This document shows positions 7,647 through 16,330 of a stretch of 64,000 nucleotides of DNA, in pieces (the stretch's first letter is position 1; each line of letters begins with the position of its first letter). The notes below the pieces were generated by a model. The model did not search any database and had not been told where the DNA came from. It saw only the letters and a list, made by a program, of their open reading frames with translations. Both the position numbers and the translations under genes were made by a program. The DNA is from Myxococcales bacterium. GTDB taxonomy: Bacteria > Myxococcota_A > Polyangia > Palsa-1104 > JAEUJZ01. The stretch is from positions 122,424-186,423 of the forward strand of contig JAEUKA010000056.1 of assembly GCA_016794465.1 (NCBI GenBank). Reading direction: 5' to 3'.

Positions 7647-9200
7647 CTAGCGGGCGTAGTCCGTCGAGCGTGTCTCTCGAATCACGCAGACGCGAACCTG
7701 CCCGGGATAGGTGGCCTCTTCCTCGATCTTGCGAGTGATGTCACGCGACAGCATCACTGCCTGTTCGTCGGAAATCTTGTCGTTTTCGACCAGAATCCGC
7801 AGCTCGCGGCCGGCCTGAATCGCATAGGCTTTCTCGACGCCGGGAATGGACTGACAGAGCTTCTCTAGGTTGGTCAGTCGCTGAATGTACGACTCCAGCT
7901 GTTCCCGTCGCGCCCCCGGTCGAGCATTCGACAGCACGTTGGCGGCATCGACCAGATAGTCGAGCGCGCTCGTCGGTGTCCTCTCGCTGTGATGAGACGC
8001 CACCGCATCGACGACTTTTTGGTGCTCGCCCAGCTTTTTGCACAGCTGCGCCCCGACCATTGCGTGTGAGCCCTCGGTGTCTTGATCGACCGCTCGCCCG
8101 ATGTCGTGGAGCAGCCCGGCCCGTCGCGCCAGCTTGACGTTGATGTTAAGCTCCGCCGCCATCGCCCCCGCCAGCCAGCCCACCTCGATGCTGTGCTGAA
8201 GCAGATTTTGCGCGCCGGCGGTGCGAAACTTCAGCTTGCCGAGCGTCCGCAACAGCTCTGGGTGCATCTTGTGCAGGCCCAGATCAAACGCCGCTTGCTC
8301 GCCCGCTTCTTTGCACAGCTGCTCGATCTCCTCGGACGCCTTCTGGACCGCTTCTTCGATTCGCGTCGGGTGAATGCGTCCGTCGGCGATCAGTCGAGAC
8401 AATGCCAGCTTGGCAATCTCGCGCCGCACCGGATTGAAACAGGAGATGATCACAGCCTCGGGCGTATCGTCGATGATCAGATCGATTCCCGTCGCTGCTT
8501 CGAGCGCTCGGATGTTCCGACCTTCGCGACCGATGATCCGTCCCTTCATATCGTCCGACGGTAGCGGCACCACACTCACGGTCTTTTCGGCGACATAATC
8601 ACTGGCAAGACGCTGCACCGCCGTCGCAATGATGGTCTTGGCGCGCTCGTCGGCCTGCTGACGGTAGTCTTCTTCGATCCGCTTGACATCGATCGCGGCC
8701 TGTCGTCGCGCATCTTCACGAACCTCGTCGGCCAGCTTCGCCCGCGCTTGCTCGACGTTGAGACCCGCGATCTGCTCCAGCCGCTTTGCCGCCTGATCGG
8801 CAAAGTCCTCGGCTCGCTTCGCCGCCTGCTCCGCCGCTTGCTCGCGATTCTGCAGGTTGCGATCCCGACGGCTCTGTTCCTCCTCGCGAGAAGCCAAGAT
8901 CTCGGCCTTGCGCGTCTGCGCCGCCTCTTGTTTGCCCAGCCGCTGCACCTCTCGCTCGATCTCCTCTCGACGAGCACGCAGCTCCGCCTCGGCGGTTTCC
9001 TGCGCTCTCAGCAGTAGCTCTTTTGACTCCACCTGCGCGTCACGCTTGATCTGCTCAGCCTCGCTGCGGGCCGCATCAAGCACATGCTGGCGCGACTCCT
9101 CGGCCTGCTCTCCCCTCGGTGCGGGAGACAGCCGCTGCGCCAGCACAACGCCCAGGACAACCCCCAAGATACAGAGGGTGATGCCTATGGCGATCGTCAC
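7647..9200 (-). CDS. rny: ribonuclease Y
   Basis: This 517-residue endoribonuclease is the membrane-anchored enzyme that initiates mRNA decay. Domain order is standard: an N-terminal helix (VTIAIGITLCILGVVLGVVL), a long Glu/Arg/Ala-rich coiled coil (about 25-190), a KH domain (GRIIGREGRNIRALEAATG), then an HD phosphohydrolase domain with LLHDIGRA. Length is normal for the family. The GTG at 9200 was chosen over a longer reading from 9233 because aaggagg lies seven bases upstream on this strand (9208-9214) and because it gives a 4-base GTGA overlap with the stop of the preceding MTHFS gene. The stop lies next to that of the kinase fragment, so the two are convergent. Confidence 0.96.
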   Translation of the reverse strand: MTIAIGITLCILGVVLGVVLAQRLSPAPRGEQAEESRQHVLDAARSEAEQIKRDAQVESKELLLRAQETAEAELRARREEIEREVQRLGKQEAAQTRKAEILASREEEQSRRDRNLQNREQAAEQAAKRAEDFADQAAKRLEQIAGLNVEQARAKLADEVREDARRQAAIDVKRIEEDYRQQADERAKTIIATAVQRLASDYVAEKTVSVVPLPSDDMKGRIIGREGRNIRALEAATGIDLIIDDTPEAVIISCFNPVRREIAKLALSRLIADGRIHPTRIEEAVQKASEEIEQLCKEAGEQAAFDLGLHKMHPELLRTLGKLKFRTAGAQNLLQHSIEVGWLAGAMAAELNINVKLARRAGLLHDIGRAVDQDTEGSHAMVGAQLCKKLGEHQKVVDAVASHHSERTPTSALDYLVDAANVLSNARPGARREQLESYIQRLTNLEKLCQSIPGVEKAYAIQAGRELRILVENDKISDEQAVMLSRDITRKIEEEATYPGQVRVCVIRETRSTDYAR

Positions 9201-9841
9201 GATAGGTCCTCCTTGGCAGACCGGAAGCCACACGCCCTCGCCCCGGTTGCCAGCTTTTGCGTCGGGGTGATGATGAAGTCCAGCGGCTCATCACACTCCT
9301 CGACGGGGATTTCGGAAACAAGCTGGAAGTCATAGCCAATACCGACCCGAACTGCGAGCGGAGCCCGTCGCAGCGCGGCATCGTAAAAGCCCTTGCCATG
9401 CCCCAGCCGTCGCCCACAGCGATCAAAGCCAAGACCTGGCACCACGAATACCTCGATCGGCGGCGCTAGACTGGCCGTCGCTGGAGGCTCTAACAGATCG
9501 AAGCCGGCCACGACCAGCGCGCTCATCGGCACGACATGAAACGTCAGCGTCGGCGGCGAGAGCTGCGCAACTCTCGGATAGCTGACCTTGGTATCGTCGC
9601 TGAGCCGCGCCACCAAGTCCGACGGGTCCAGCTCACGACCGCGAGCGGCATAGACGGCAACACTGCGCGCCTCATACACCTCGGGGAGCTGCAGCGCGGC
9701 ATCTGCGACGGCTTTTGCCGCCTGCCTAGACGCTGGACTGCCGACCTCAAGGCCTCTCTCGGAGCGCAGACGGCGCAGCTCTCCACGCAGTCGAGCCTTG
9801 TCTGCTTTGATGGTGCCAGCGACGCCAAGAGCCACAATCAC
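9197..9841 (-). CDS. 5-formyltetrahydrofolate cyclo-ligase (MTHFS)
   Basis: The 214-residue cytosolic enzyme uses ATP to convert 5-formyl-THF into 5,10-methenyl-THF. Diagnostic segments are the N-terminal basic region KARLRGELRRLR, VFVVPGLGFDRCGRRLGHGKG (the conserved Gly-rich active-site loop) followed by FYD, and a C-terminal DEPLDFIITP. Length is typical. The start is GTG (9841); the gene begins two bases after the zapA stop and overlaps rny by four bases, so zapA, this gene and rny are almost certainly one operon. zapA next to the MTHFS gene is a widespread arrangement in proteobacteria. Confidence 0.93.
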   Translation of the reverse strand: MIVALGVAGTIKADKARLRGELRRLRSERGLEVGSPASRQAAKAVADAALQLPEVYEARSVAVYAARGRELDPSDLVARLSDDTKVSYPRVAQLSPPTLTFHVVPMSALVVAGFDLLEPPATASLAPPIEVFVVPGLGFDRCGRRLGHGKGFYDAALRRAPLAVRVGIGYDFQLVSEIPVEECDEPLDFIITPTQKLATGARACGFRSAKEDLS

Positions 9842-9843
9842 AC

Positions 9844-10137
9844 CTAGCCCTTCGCGGGCCCCTCGGCCAGTCGCCGCAGATAGTCGAGCATTCGTCGGGC
9901 ATGGTCACGAACCTGCGAGCGCAGCACTTTTTGAGAGCCACGCTCATGCTCAAGCTCGTCTGCCAGCTGAAGGGCGGTAAGGACCATGTCCGATTGGGTT
10001 GCGACTTGTCGATTTCCGAGGAGCGCATGCACGCGCCCGTTCACCATCTCTGCCAACGACTGGACGTACGCTTCGTCGGCATCGCTGCGCACCTGATACG
10101 GCTGACCAGCGATGTGGACTTTTATCGTACGCTTCAC
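9844..10137 (-). CDS. zapA: cell division protein ZapA
   Basis: The 97-residue protein matches ZapA, which binds FtsZ and promotes bundling of protofilaments at the division ring. An N-terminal beta strand (VKVHIAGQPYQVRS-like) is followed by EAYVQSLAEMVNGRV, an alanine/leucine-rich helix (DMVLTALQLADELEHE) and a C-terminal coiled-coil helix, as in the family. The start is GTG at 10137. It is the first gene of the zapA-MTHFS-rny operon. The AT-rich 10140-10312 intergenic stretch lies upstream and must hold its promoter. Confidence 0.9.
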   Translation of the reverse strand: MKRTIKVHIAGQPYQVRSDADEAYVQSLAEMVNGRVHALLGNRQVATQSDMVLTALQLADELEHERGSQKVLRSQVRDHARRMLDYLRRLAEGPAKG

Positions 10138-10312
10138 AGCAGGGCCGACAATATCGAGAGGTGCAGCAATGTCAAGGTGTCGTGTCAGTCGGACGCAGTC
10201 CTACCTAAGCTCCTTCTTTGTCTATGTTTATTTTGTAATATTTATTACTTAAATTTCGTTTGATAAACTGCTCGGACCGTCTCTCGTCACTTAACCAGCC
10301 TTAGGAGGGCAC
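10138..10312. promoter_or_regulatory. AT-rich divergent intergenic region
   Basis: This lies between zapA (minus) and the Gly-rich lipoprotein gene (plus). The core 10215-10272 is very A+T rich, including the near-palindrome gtaatatttattac (10236-10249) and tttgataaact (10259-10269), which could supply a -10 element for the plus-strand gene. A strong ribosome binding site, taggagg, sits at 10302-10308 before the ATG at 10313. Promoter placement is inferred from composition only. Confidence 0.45.
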
Positions 10313-11953
10313 ATGCGGTCAGAGCGAGCTTTGGGAACTTTGGGTCGCGTCTTTCGACGCCTGAGCGTCGTCGGAATTGCAGTCGGTATCGCCGCCGGGT
10401 CGCTGTGGAACGGCTGTGCGGTGACGAACACGGAGGATGGGCGGATCGTTGACGCTGGCATGGATGACGGCCCTCCTCCCGGGTCGGACCTGACCTGTCA
10501 GCGTCGGCCAGAAGAGGATACTCCCGACGAGCGGTTTGAAGACAGCAACTGCGACGGCATTGATGGTGACATCACCAGAGCGATCTTCGTATCGCCCAAC
10601 GGCGATGACACCTTCATCGGCACTCGCGAAACCCCGGTCAAGACCATCACCCAAGCCATCAAGCTCGCGCAGCAGCAGGGCCTTCCGAGCGTTTACGCCG
10701 ACAAGGGCACGTACCCAGGCTCGTTCTCGCTCGTGGCTGGCATCAGCGTCTACGGCGGCTATGACTCGGGCAACCTGTGGGCCCGCAGCGCCACCAATGA
10801 CACGGTGATCCAGGGCGGCACCACCGGCGTCACCGGCAACAACCTTGCCAAGGAAACCCACCTGGAGCTGGTTTCGGTCACGTCCGCCAACGGCTCAAGC
10901 CCTGGCCAGTCGACCTACGGCATCTTCATCGCCAACAGCTCCGGCCCGATCATCCTCTCTCAAGTAAAGGTAAAATCTGGTATCGGAGCAGACGGCGCCT
11001 CCCCCACCAATCCAACGGCAGGAACGGCCGGTGGCAACGGCGGCAACGGCACCGGTGGTTGTAGCGCCAGCAGCTGCAGCGGCTGCAATCCCAAAGGTCC
11101 GGGCGGCACGGCGGGAACCAACAGCTGCTTGGGCTCGAACGTCTCGGGCGGTAAGGGAGGCGACGCGTCTTGCGATGGCGGTGGCGCGGGCGGTGCCCCA
11201 GGCAGTGGCGCGGCTCCTGGCAACGGCGGCAGCGGCGGCTCACGCGGGGACTGTGTCCCGGGCTTCTACTCCGGCAAGTCCGGGAGCGCCGGGACCGATG
11301 GCGGCTCGGGCCTAGATGGAAACCAAGGTGGCCAGGCCCCTGCGGTGATGCCAACCAACTTCACTGTGGCCGGCTATAACCCATCGAACGGTGGCGACGG
11401 GACCGCAGGCTCCAATGGCAGCGGTGGCGGCGGCGGTGGCGCGGGTGGCGGTGGCGCGGGCGGTCTGTGCAATCCCGATGCCGGTGGTGGCGGTGGTGGC
11501 GCGGGCGCGGGTGGCTGTGCGGCACCACTTGGGAAGGGTGGCGGCGGTGGTGGCGGCTCGTTTGGGCTTTACATCATCTCGAGCACCGTGACAGTCAACA
11601 ATGCAACGGTGGCCAGCGGACAGGCGGGCAACGGCGGCAAGGGTGCCAACGGCGCAACCGGTGGCAGCGGTGGCTCTGGCGCGGCAGCCGGTGGTGGTTC
11701 GGGAGACGCAGCCGGTGGCGGTCGTGGCGGCAATGGCGGCAAGGGTGGCAACTCTGGAGCAGGCGCAGGCGGCACGGGTGGCCCAAGCTACGGAATCTAC
11801 GCCAAGGGCTCGCAGGTCACCACCAACAGCGTCCAGGCCTCAGCGGGCGCATTTGGCAGCGGTGGCAACGGCGGCACGGCAACTCTCCGTGGCGCAACCA
11901 TACAGGCCGCAGCCGGAGCCCCCGGACAGGCCGGCCCACTGAAGTTCGACTAA
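10313..11953 (+). CDS. Gly-rich surface lipoprotein with DUF1565-like N-terminal region
   Basis: This 546-residue protein starts with a basic N-terminus and a hydrophobic stretch ending SLWNGC, a plausible lipobox, so it is probably lipid-anchored. Residues ~70-85 read SNCDGIDGD, the Asp-rich motif of MopE-like myxobacterial surface proteins. IFVSPNGDDTFIGTRETPVKTI (given here as its first and last parts, about 90-112) and GTYPGSF resemble the start of DUF1565/pectate-lyase-like beta helices. From ~220 to the end it is Gly/Asn/Ala-rich with GGNGG-type repeats, reminiscent of mycobacterial PE_PGRS tails. Two short Tyr-Gly-Ile motifs (YGIFIANSSGP, YGIYAKGSQV) recur like beta-helix turns. Likely an extracellular beta-helical or adhesive protein; no catalytic residues are evident. 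Confidence 0.75.
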   Translation: MRSERALGTLGRVFRRLSVVGIAVGIAAGSLWNGCAVTNTEDGRIVDAGMDDGPPPGSDLTCQRRPEEDTPDERFEDSNCDGIDGDITRAIFVSPNGDDTFIGTRETPVKTITQAIKLAQQQGLPSVYADKGTYPGSFSLVAGISVYGGYDSGNLWARSATNDTVIQGGTTGVTGNNLAKETHLELVSVTSANGSSPGQSTYGIFIANSSGPIILSQVKVKSGIGADGASPTNPTAGTAGGNGGNGTGGCSASSCSGCNPKGPGGTAGTNSCLGSNVSGGKGGDASCDGGGAGGAPGSGAAPGNGGSGGSRGDCVPGFYSGKSGSAGTDGGSGLDGNQGGQAPAVMPTNFTVAGYNPSNGGDGTAGSNGSGGGGGGAGGGGAGGLCNPDAGGGGGGAGAGGCAAPLGKGGGGGGGSFGLYIISSTVTVNNATVASGQAGNGGKGANGATGGSGGSGAAAGGGSGDAAGGGRGGNGGKGGNSGAGAGGTGGPSYGIYAKGSQVTTNSVQASAGAFGSGGNGGTATLRGATIQAAAGAPGQAGPLKFD

Positions 11954-11960
11954 CCACCCT

Positions 11961-12428
11961 CTAGGCGGTGCGTCTCCGTCGGGGGCGCACGATTTCCTCG
12001 CCCACTTTCTCCTTCAGGTAAATCAGCCGCACCCTGGCCACACTGCGGTGCATGCCGAGTCGCGCCGCCACTGCCGGAGACAGGTCCACCACGCCGCGCC
12101 ACGTACCGCGCTGCTCTAGCCGCCGCTTGATGACAAATCGTCCGCCGGGCAGCTGCGCGCCATACGGCCCGCGATCGAGCACTCGACAGGTCGCGAGCCG
12201 ATGCGTCGATAGGTTCTGCACCAGAAGCTGCGTGCCGCAAGGCAGCGTTCGGTGGGCACAGACCAGCTGGCCTGGTCGCAGGTCTTTTCCAGTACACGCC
12301 AGCGGCCCCCCCGCGAGTGCATCGTGCTCATAACCAAACACCGCTGCCCGCCCCAGCTCGGTTCCCACAGAAGGGGTCGCGGACAGAGTGAGGAGCAGGA
12401 TGTGGCAAGCTGCCATGAAGGTCAGCAT
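11961..12428 (-). CDS. RlpA-like double-psi beta-barrel protein
   Basis: The 155-residue exported protein has an N-terminal signal sequence (residues 1 to about 20) and one double-psi beta-barrel domain like RlpA: LACTGKDLRPGQLVCAHRTL, then PCGTQLLVQNL, then CRVLDRGPYGA, which keeps the Asp needed by lytic RlpA enzymes. RlpA family members cleave glycan strands lacking stem peptides at the septum. There is no SPOR domain, unlike E. coli RlpA, so septal targeting is not supported. The C-terminus is very basic (RPRRRRTA). Four Cys in the domain could form disulphides. A strong ribosome site (aaggagg, minus strand, about 12435-12441) supports the ATG at 12428. Confidence 0.85.
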   Translation of the reverse strand: MLTFMAACHILLLTLSATPSVGTELGRAAVFGYEHDALAGGPLACTGKDLRPGQLVCAHRTLPCGTQLLVQNLSTHRLATCRVLDRGPYGAQLPGGRFVIKRRLEQRGTWRGVVDLSPAVAARLGMHRSVARVRLIYLKEKVGEEIVRPRRRRTA

Positions 12429-12455
12429 CCGGGCCTCCTTGTGTAGATGTAGCCT

Positions 12456-13421
12456 TCATAGCTTGCTCACCGGGGAAAGGAAACCCTCAATCGCCTGCCG
12501 AGCCGCCGCAAGGTGTGCCGCCGTGACTCCGCAGCAGCCGCCAATCGCCGTCGCACCCTCGTCAACTAGCAACAACAGCTGTTCTGCAAAGCGCTGCGGC
12601 GAGATCTCTCTCGGTGGCCGCTTACAGTCGGGCGTACCGTTGTGAAGCTGTGGTCGCGCCAGCACCGGAATCCGTCGCCCCTCCGCCTGCGCCCACTCGG
12701 CCAGCATCGCGACCGCACCGCGCATTCGCTCGGCATTCTGCGAGCAGTTGACCCCGACCAGCGCCGGCGGATCGTCAGAAAGCTCGCGCAGCATTCGCTG
12801 AAGCGGCACCCCGAGCGGCGTCTCCAGTCCTTGCTGACCATGCGTCACCGTCAAAGAAACCAGCACTGGCAGCTCTGGCGTGGCAGCCCGCACCGCCCGC
12901 AGCGCCAGTCGGAGCTCGCGTGGGTCAAAGCAAGTCTCCAGGTGTAGCGCCGCGACCTGAGCCTCTGCAAACGCCTCGACCACCTCGCGGTAGTGTCCCG
13001 CCAGCCGCTCTTGTGAAAGCCCGGCGTCCCCCGTCGGACCCAGGGACCCTACCAGCCACATCGGCCGCTGGTTCTCGAGCGGCAGACTCGCCGACGCCAC
13101 CGCCTGCTGCACGTAGTCACGAATGCCGAGCACGCGTCCCGTTCCCGGCTCCGGCGGCAGACCCCCGGTCGCGAGCAGCCGCACCAGGCCAAACGTGCAG
13201 GTCTGCAGCACATCCACCTGCGCTGCCACAAAGCCGCGATGGATCGCCAGCAGCTCATCTTTGTGTGACCACAGCCAGGCCTCGGGCGGCTCGTGCCGAA
13301 GCTCAAGTCCGGAAGCGATCAGCGCCGTCCCGATTCCGCCATCCCACAACAGCGGCCGAGACGGCGATCGCAAGGCCTGCAAAAAGCTCGATCGTGACGC
13401 ACCCAACGCGCGGTCTGTCAT
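12456..13421 (-). CDS. homocysteine S-methyltransferase family protein
   Basis: The 321-residue protein matches the Pfam S-methyl_trans barrel that moves a methyl group from S-methylmethionine or a similar donor to homocysteine, giving methionine. LLWDGGIGTALIASGLEL opens the barrel. The zinc-binding Cys sites are VGVNCSQN (mid-protein) and IGGCCGVT near the C-terminus, where the paired Cys are zinc ligands. Length is typical of MmuM-like enzymes (~310), without the cobalamin or folate modules of MetH. The gene lies 28 bases upstream of the RlpA-like gene on the same strand, so cotranscription is possible. Confidence 0.88.
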   Translation of the reverse strand: MTDRALGASRSSFLQALRSPSRPLLWDGGIGTALIASGLELRHEPPEAWLWSHKDELLAIHRGFVAAQVDVLQTCTFGLVRLLATGGLPPEPGTGRVLGIRDYVQQAVASASLPLENQRPMWLVGSLGPTGDAGLSQERLAGHYREVVEAFAEAQVAALHLETCFDPRELRLALRAVRAATPELPVLVSLTVTHGQQGLETPLGVPLQRMLRELSDDPPALVGVNCSQNAERMRGAVAMLAEWAQAEGRRIPVLARPQLHNGTPDCKRPPREISPQRFAEQLLLLVDEGATAIGGCCGVTAAHLAAARQAIEGFLSPVSKL

Positions 13422-13512
13422 CTGGCACCAGCTTTGAAAAAAATCTTACACACCGACGGGAGAAACCTGCCGCATCCTAGACCGCGAGGGCAGAATATGC
13501 GTTGATCGGACC

Positions 13513-14622
13513 ATGAAGCGAACATTGGCGATCGACAGTCACGTGGCCTTCCAGTGGACCCAGGTCCGAACCGTTGTTGCGGGTGGCTTACTCGGGCTTT
13601 GTCACACGCTCATGGCGCCGAGCTCAAGTACTCTTGGGCTCAGCTCACCTTCGCACGGCGCCTGGGCGTGGCTGTACGGCGGAGTGAGCCTCGCGATGCT
13701 AGGCGCCGCAGCGGTGCCGGCCAAGAGCAAGCGGCAGGCGATATGGCTCGTCGGTACGGTCGCTATCGGTGCGGTGGTGTCGCTGCTTCGCTCGCAGCTC
13801 GGTGATGCCATGGTGGCGCCGGCGGTGTTTTCGTGGTCGCTGCTGTTGGCGATGTATCTGGCGCAAGGCGGACTGTCACGCGGGCGGGCGCTGCTGACGA
13901 CGGTGTGGGGAACGCTGCTCGGTGTGTCTGCACAGCTGCTTCCCGAGACGATGGAGTCGCATGGACTGCTGCTCAACCTGCCGCTGTGGACAAGCAATGT
14001 GCTCGCCGGTGGCTGTGTCGGATTGCTCGTGGGAACAGCGACGGTTACTCGGCATCTGGTGATGAAGGTCGCGCCGGTAGATGGAGAGCTGCAGAGCCTG
14101 CTGCCATCCGCCGATGCCACCGACGAGCTAGCCAAGCTGGTTCGCCAAGCCCTGGAAACCTATCAGCAAGCCGCGTCTAGCCTCGAAGAACATCCGAGCG
14201 CGCGCAGTGCCGCCGAGCAGCTGGTCAAAAAGATCGGTCGCTTCGGCAAGCGCTGGCAGGACATTGAGTCGCAGGCTCAAAAGAGCGATCGTGCCCAGCT
14301 CGGGGAGCGGAAAAGGGACCTGGAAGCTCGTGTCGCTGCCTCCACCGACGACAGTGTCCGCAACGAGTACGCGCGCGCCCTCCGCGCCATTGATGAGCAG
14401 CTCGCCTACCTCGATGACATTGCCAAAGGTCGCGAGCGCGCCATTGCTCGGCTCCATCACCAAGTCGCGACCCTGGAACGCCTGCGCCTGGCAGCTGTTC
14501 GGCATCGCTCCGTCGGGGCCACCAAGCTCGGAGAAGATCTCAAATCGGTCGTCGATGAGCTCCAGCAGGCTGGTCAGGATCTCGACACCGCCGCCGAAGT
14601 CTTGGCCGAGCTACCCAGCTAG
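13513..14622 (+). CDS. polytopic membrane protein with C-terminal coiled coil
   Basis: I cannot place this 369-residue protein in a named family. The first ~180 residues contain about five or six hydrophobic helices (for example VVAGGLLGLCHTLMA, WLYGGVSLAMLGAAAV, FSWSLLLAMYLAQGG, VLAGGCVGLLVGTATV), an arrangement that resembles half of an FUSC/aromatic-acid-exporter-type module. Residues ~190-365 are charged and helical with heptad-like patterns (LEARVAASTDDSVRN, HHQVATLERLRLAAVRH), probably a cytoplasmic coiled coil. The stop codon is shared with the convergent hemerythrin gene through a CTAG palindrome. Membrane location is well supported; function is not. Confidence 0.7.
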   Translation: MKRTLAIDSHVAFQWTQVRTVVAGGLLGLCHTLMAPSSSTLGLSSPSHGAWAWLYGGVSLAMLGAAAVPAKSKRQAIWLVGTVAIGAVVSLLRSQLGDAMVAPAVFSWSLLLAMYLAQGGLSRGRALLTTVWGTLLGVSAQLLPETMESHGLLLNLPLWTSNVLAGGCVGLLVGTATVTRHLVMKVAPVDGELQSLLPSADATDELAKLVRQALETYQQAASSLEEHPSARSAAEQLVKKIGRFGKRWQDIESQAQKSDRAQLGERKRDLEARVAASTDDSVRNEYARALRAIDEQLAYLDDIAKGRERAIARLHHQVATLERLRLAAVRHRSVGATKLGEDLKSVVDELQQAGQDLDTAAEVLAELPS

Positions 14623-15170
14623 CCCGCCTGCCTTCGCTCTCGCATCCGCCTCGCCAGCTCCGCCCGTTCGTCCTCTGTCAGCACCTTGTGAATCAGCGGA
14701 AAGATCTGCTTTTCCTCGGCAGAAAGGTGAGCTTCGAGCAGCGTCGAAAGTCGCAGCGTGTCCCGCGTAAGCTCGTGCCGAAGCTGGGGCAGAAGGTGCG
14801 GCTGCTCGATCAATGACTGCCACTGCTTCATCGCTTCATCGATCATGGGCTCGATCACAGAGTGCTCGGCCGTCATGGTCGTGATGGCGTGCACGGCCTC
14901 GTCAGCAACGGGTCGCCCCATCACCATCAAGGCCTCTCGCAGCGTCACGTCCTCATCGAGGATATGCAGCGGCAGCGCTTGACCAAAGTAACGCAGCAGC
15001 GCAGCAGCGGCCTCCATGACCTCATCGGGAGAGGGCTCTACCGCATCCACCAGCCGCTTCGCCAACGCCAGATGATCGCGAATCCGCACATGGCACGCGA
15101 GCAGCATCACCAACGGATCGGTGGCGGGCTCAGTATCGCGACCAGGCTTGGTGGTCAGCTTGACAAACAT
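14619..15170 (-). CDS. hemerythrin HHE cation-binding domain protein
   Basis: The 183-residue protein has the His/Glu pattern of hemerythrin-like four-helix bundles that bind a di-iron centre: MLLACHVRIRDHL (helix 1), LPLHILDEDVTLRE (helix 2), TAEHSVIEPMIDE (helix 3) and LLEAHLSAEEKQIFPLI (helix 4), each with the expected metal ligands. Bacterial members sense or carry oxygen, nitric oxide or iron, or repair iron centres; which applies here is unknown. No signal peptide, so cytoplasmic. The C-terminus (RAELARRMRERR) is the usual charged tail. It is convergent with the membrane/coiled-coil gene and shares its stop palindrome. Confidence 0.9.
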   Translation of the reverse strand: MFVKLTTKPGRDTEPATDPLVMLLACHVRIRDHLALAKRLVDAVEPSPDEVMEAAAALLRYFGQALPLHILDEDVTLREALMVMGRPVADEAVHAITTMTAEHSVIEPMIDEAMKQWQSLIEQPHLLPQLRHELTRDTLRLSTLLEAHLSAEEKQIFPLIHKVLTEDERAELARRMRERRQAG

Positions 15171-15248
15171 GGTGGGGATCGCCTCAGGAACTGGTGAGGC
15201 TCGGACTCGCAGCGTAACGAGCGGTCGGGTCTACACGAGCGGGCGGGT

Positions 15249-16316
15249 CTACGGCTTCCCAGCAGGCTTGGCTTGGGTCGCCGGATTCGGCTTCACCTGA
15301 GCTGCGGGATTCGGCTTGGCCTGCGTTGCGGGATTCGGCTTCACCCCCGGCTTGGCCGGCCGCTTAAACGGTGGCGGCAGCTTGGCGGGCCGACGGGCAC
15401 TCTCGGGATGCGCGCACAGCGTCTGATCGCTCGAGAACATGAACTGAACACGACGGTTCTTCTCATCCTCGACGGAGATAACCTGCGGACAGAGCCCGCC
15501 CCAGCCGAGCGTAGCGGCAATTCGCGCCGGTGGTAGCCCCGCGCCCAGCAGTGCCTGCTCGACGGACCGAGCCCGCTCCTGCGACAGCTTGAGCCGAGCC
15601 GGCGGCACCCCACCACCCTCTGCCGGTGTGGTGTGTCCTTCGATGCGAATCCGCTCACCCTCGGGAAGCTTCTTCAGCTCTTCGACCGCTCGAGTCAGCT
15701 TCTGCCGATTTTCCTCGCTGAGCTGCCCAGAGTTTTTATCGAAAATGACGCCGCGATCTTCCGGACAGTTGATAAACGGCGTGCACGGGCAGTCTTTGCC
15801 GGGGGTGCAGTAACGACAGTTGTCACCGCTGCAAGGGCAGTTCTTGCCAGGCGTACAGAAGTCAGCGCGCAGGGGTGGCCGAGCCGGACAGTTGACCCCG
15901 GGCGTACACGCGCAGTCTTTGCCGGGCGTACACGGACAGTTGACTCCAGGCGTACACGCGCAGTCTTTGCCGGCGGTGCACGGACAGTCTTTCCCGGGGG
16001 TGCAGCAGGCCTTGTCGGACTTGCTGACCGGTGGCTGCGCCGGAGTCATCGGCACGGCAGCGGGAGCCTGGCCAGAGCCAAACTCGTCGATTGGGTAGTT
16101 CACTGGCGGCAGCGAGCTGCCCCGACCGCCGTGCGCGGCCCCAGTGTTCTGCGCTTGGGCATATCCAGTCACCGCTGTCAGCAGCGTGAGCCCCGCCGCC
16201 ACGAGCCCAACCAGAATGCTGGCTCGTCGCACGCTTGCCCTCTGACTGCTCGCCTGACTGACCGGCGAGTTGAAACGGACTTGCCGCATGGCTATTTCTC
16301 TCCGATTCCCTTTCAT
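15249..16316 (-). CDS. OmpA-family protein with Cys octapeptide repeats (short form)
   Basis: A 355-residue exported protein. After a hydrophobic segment (ASILVGLVAAGLTLLTAVTG) and a linker come two blocks of an eight-residue unit, C-T-P-G-(K/V)-(D/N)-C-(P/A): five copies at about residues 105-145, then a second block with CTPGKNCP, a variant, CTPGKDCP and CTPFINCP. An OmpA/MotB-like peptidoglycan-binding domain follows (RIEGHTTPAEGG, LSQERARSVEQAL, NRRVQFMF). The tail has repeats of KPNPATQA. ATG 16316 was preferred because agagga lies just upstream; a longer reading to 16358 overlaps the neighbouring gene. It is the downstream partner of the long OmpA protein, with 14 bases between them. 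Probably periplasmic or outer-membrane, tied to peptidoglycan. The Cys repeats may be disulphide-linked or bind metal. Confidence 0.85.
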   Translation of the reverse strand: MKGNRREIAMRQVRFNSPVSQASSQRASVRRASILVGLVAAGLTLLTAVTGYAQAQNTGAAHGGRGSSLPPVNYPIDEFGSGQAPAAVPMTPAQPPVSKSDKACCTPGKDCPCTAGKDCACTPGVNCPCTPGKDCACTPGVNCPARPPLRADFCTPGKNCPCSGDNCRYCTPGKDCPCTPFINCPEDRGVIFDKNSGQLSEENRQKLTRAVEELKKLPEGERIRIEGHTTPAEGGGVPPARLKLSQERARSVEQALLGAGLPPARIAATLGWGGLCPQVISVEDEKNRRVQFMFSSDQTLCAHPESARRPAKLPPPFKRPAKPGVKPNPATQAKPNPAAQVKPNPATQAKPAGKP

Positions 16317-16330
16317 CGCGTCCTCTGATC

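Noticed and set aside
9833..9850. 6S RNA gene between zapA and the MTHFS gene
   Set aside because: In many gammaproteobacteria ssrS lies there, but here the two genes are two bases apart, leaving no space.
10950..11354. 134-codon minus-strand Arg/Ser/Cys-rich frame
   Set aside because: Antisense of the Gly-rich repeats in the lipoprotein gene.
15633..16328. 231-codon plus-strand frame with regular repeats
   Set aside because: The repeats are the antisense of the Cys octapeptide array in the OmpA gene.
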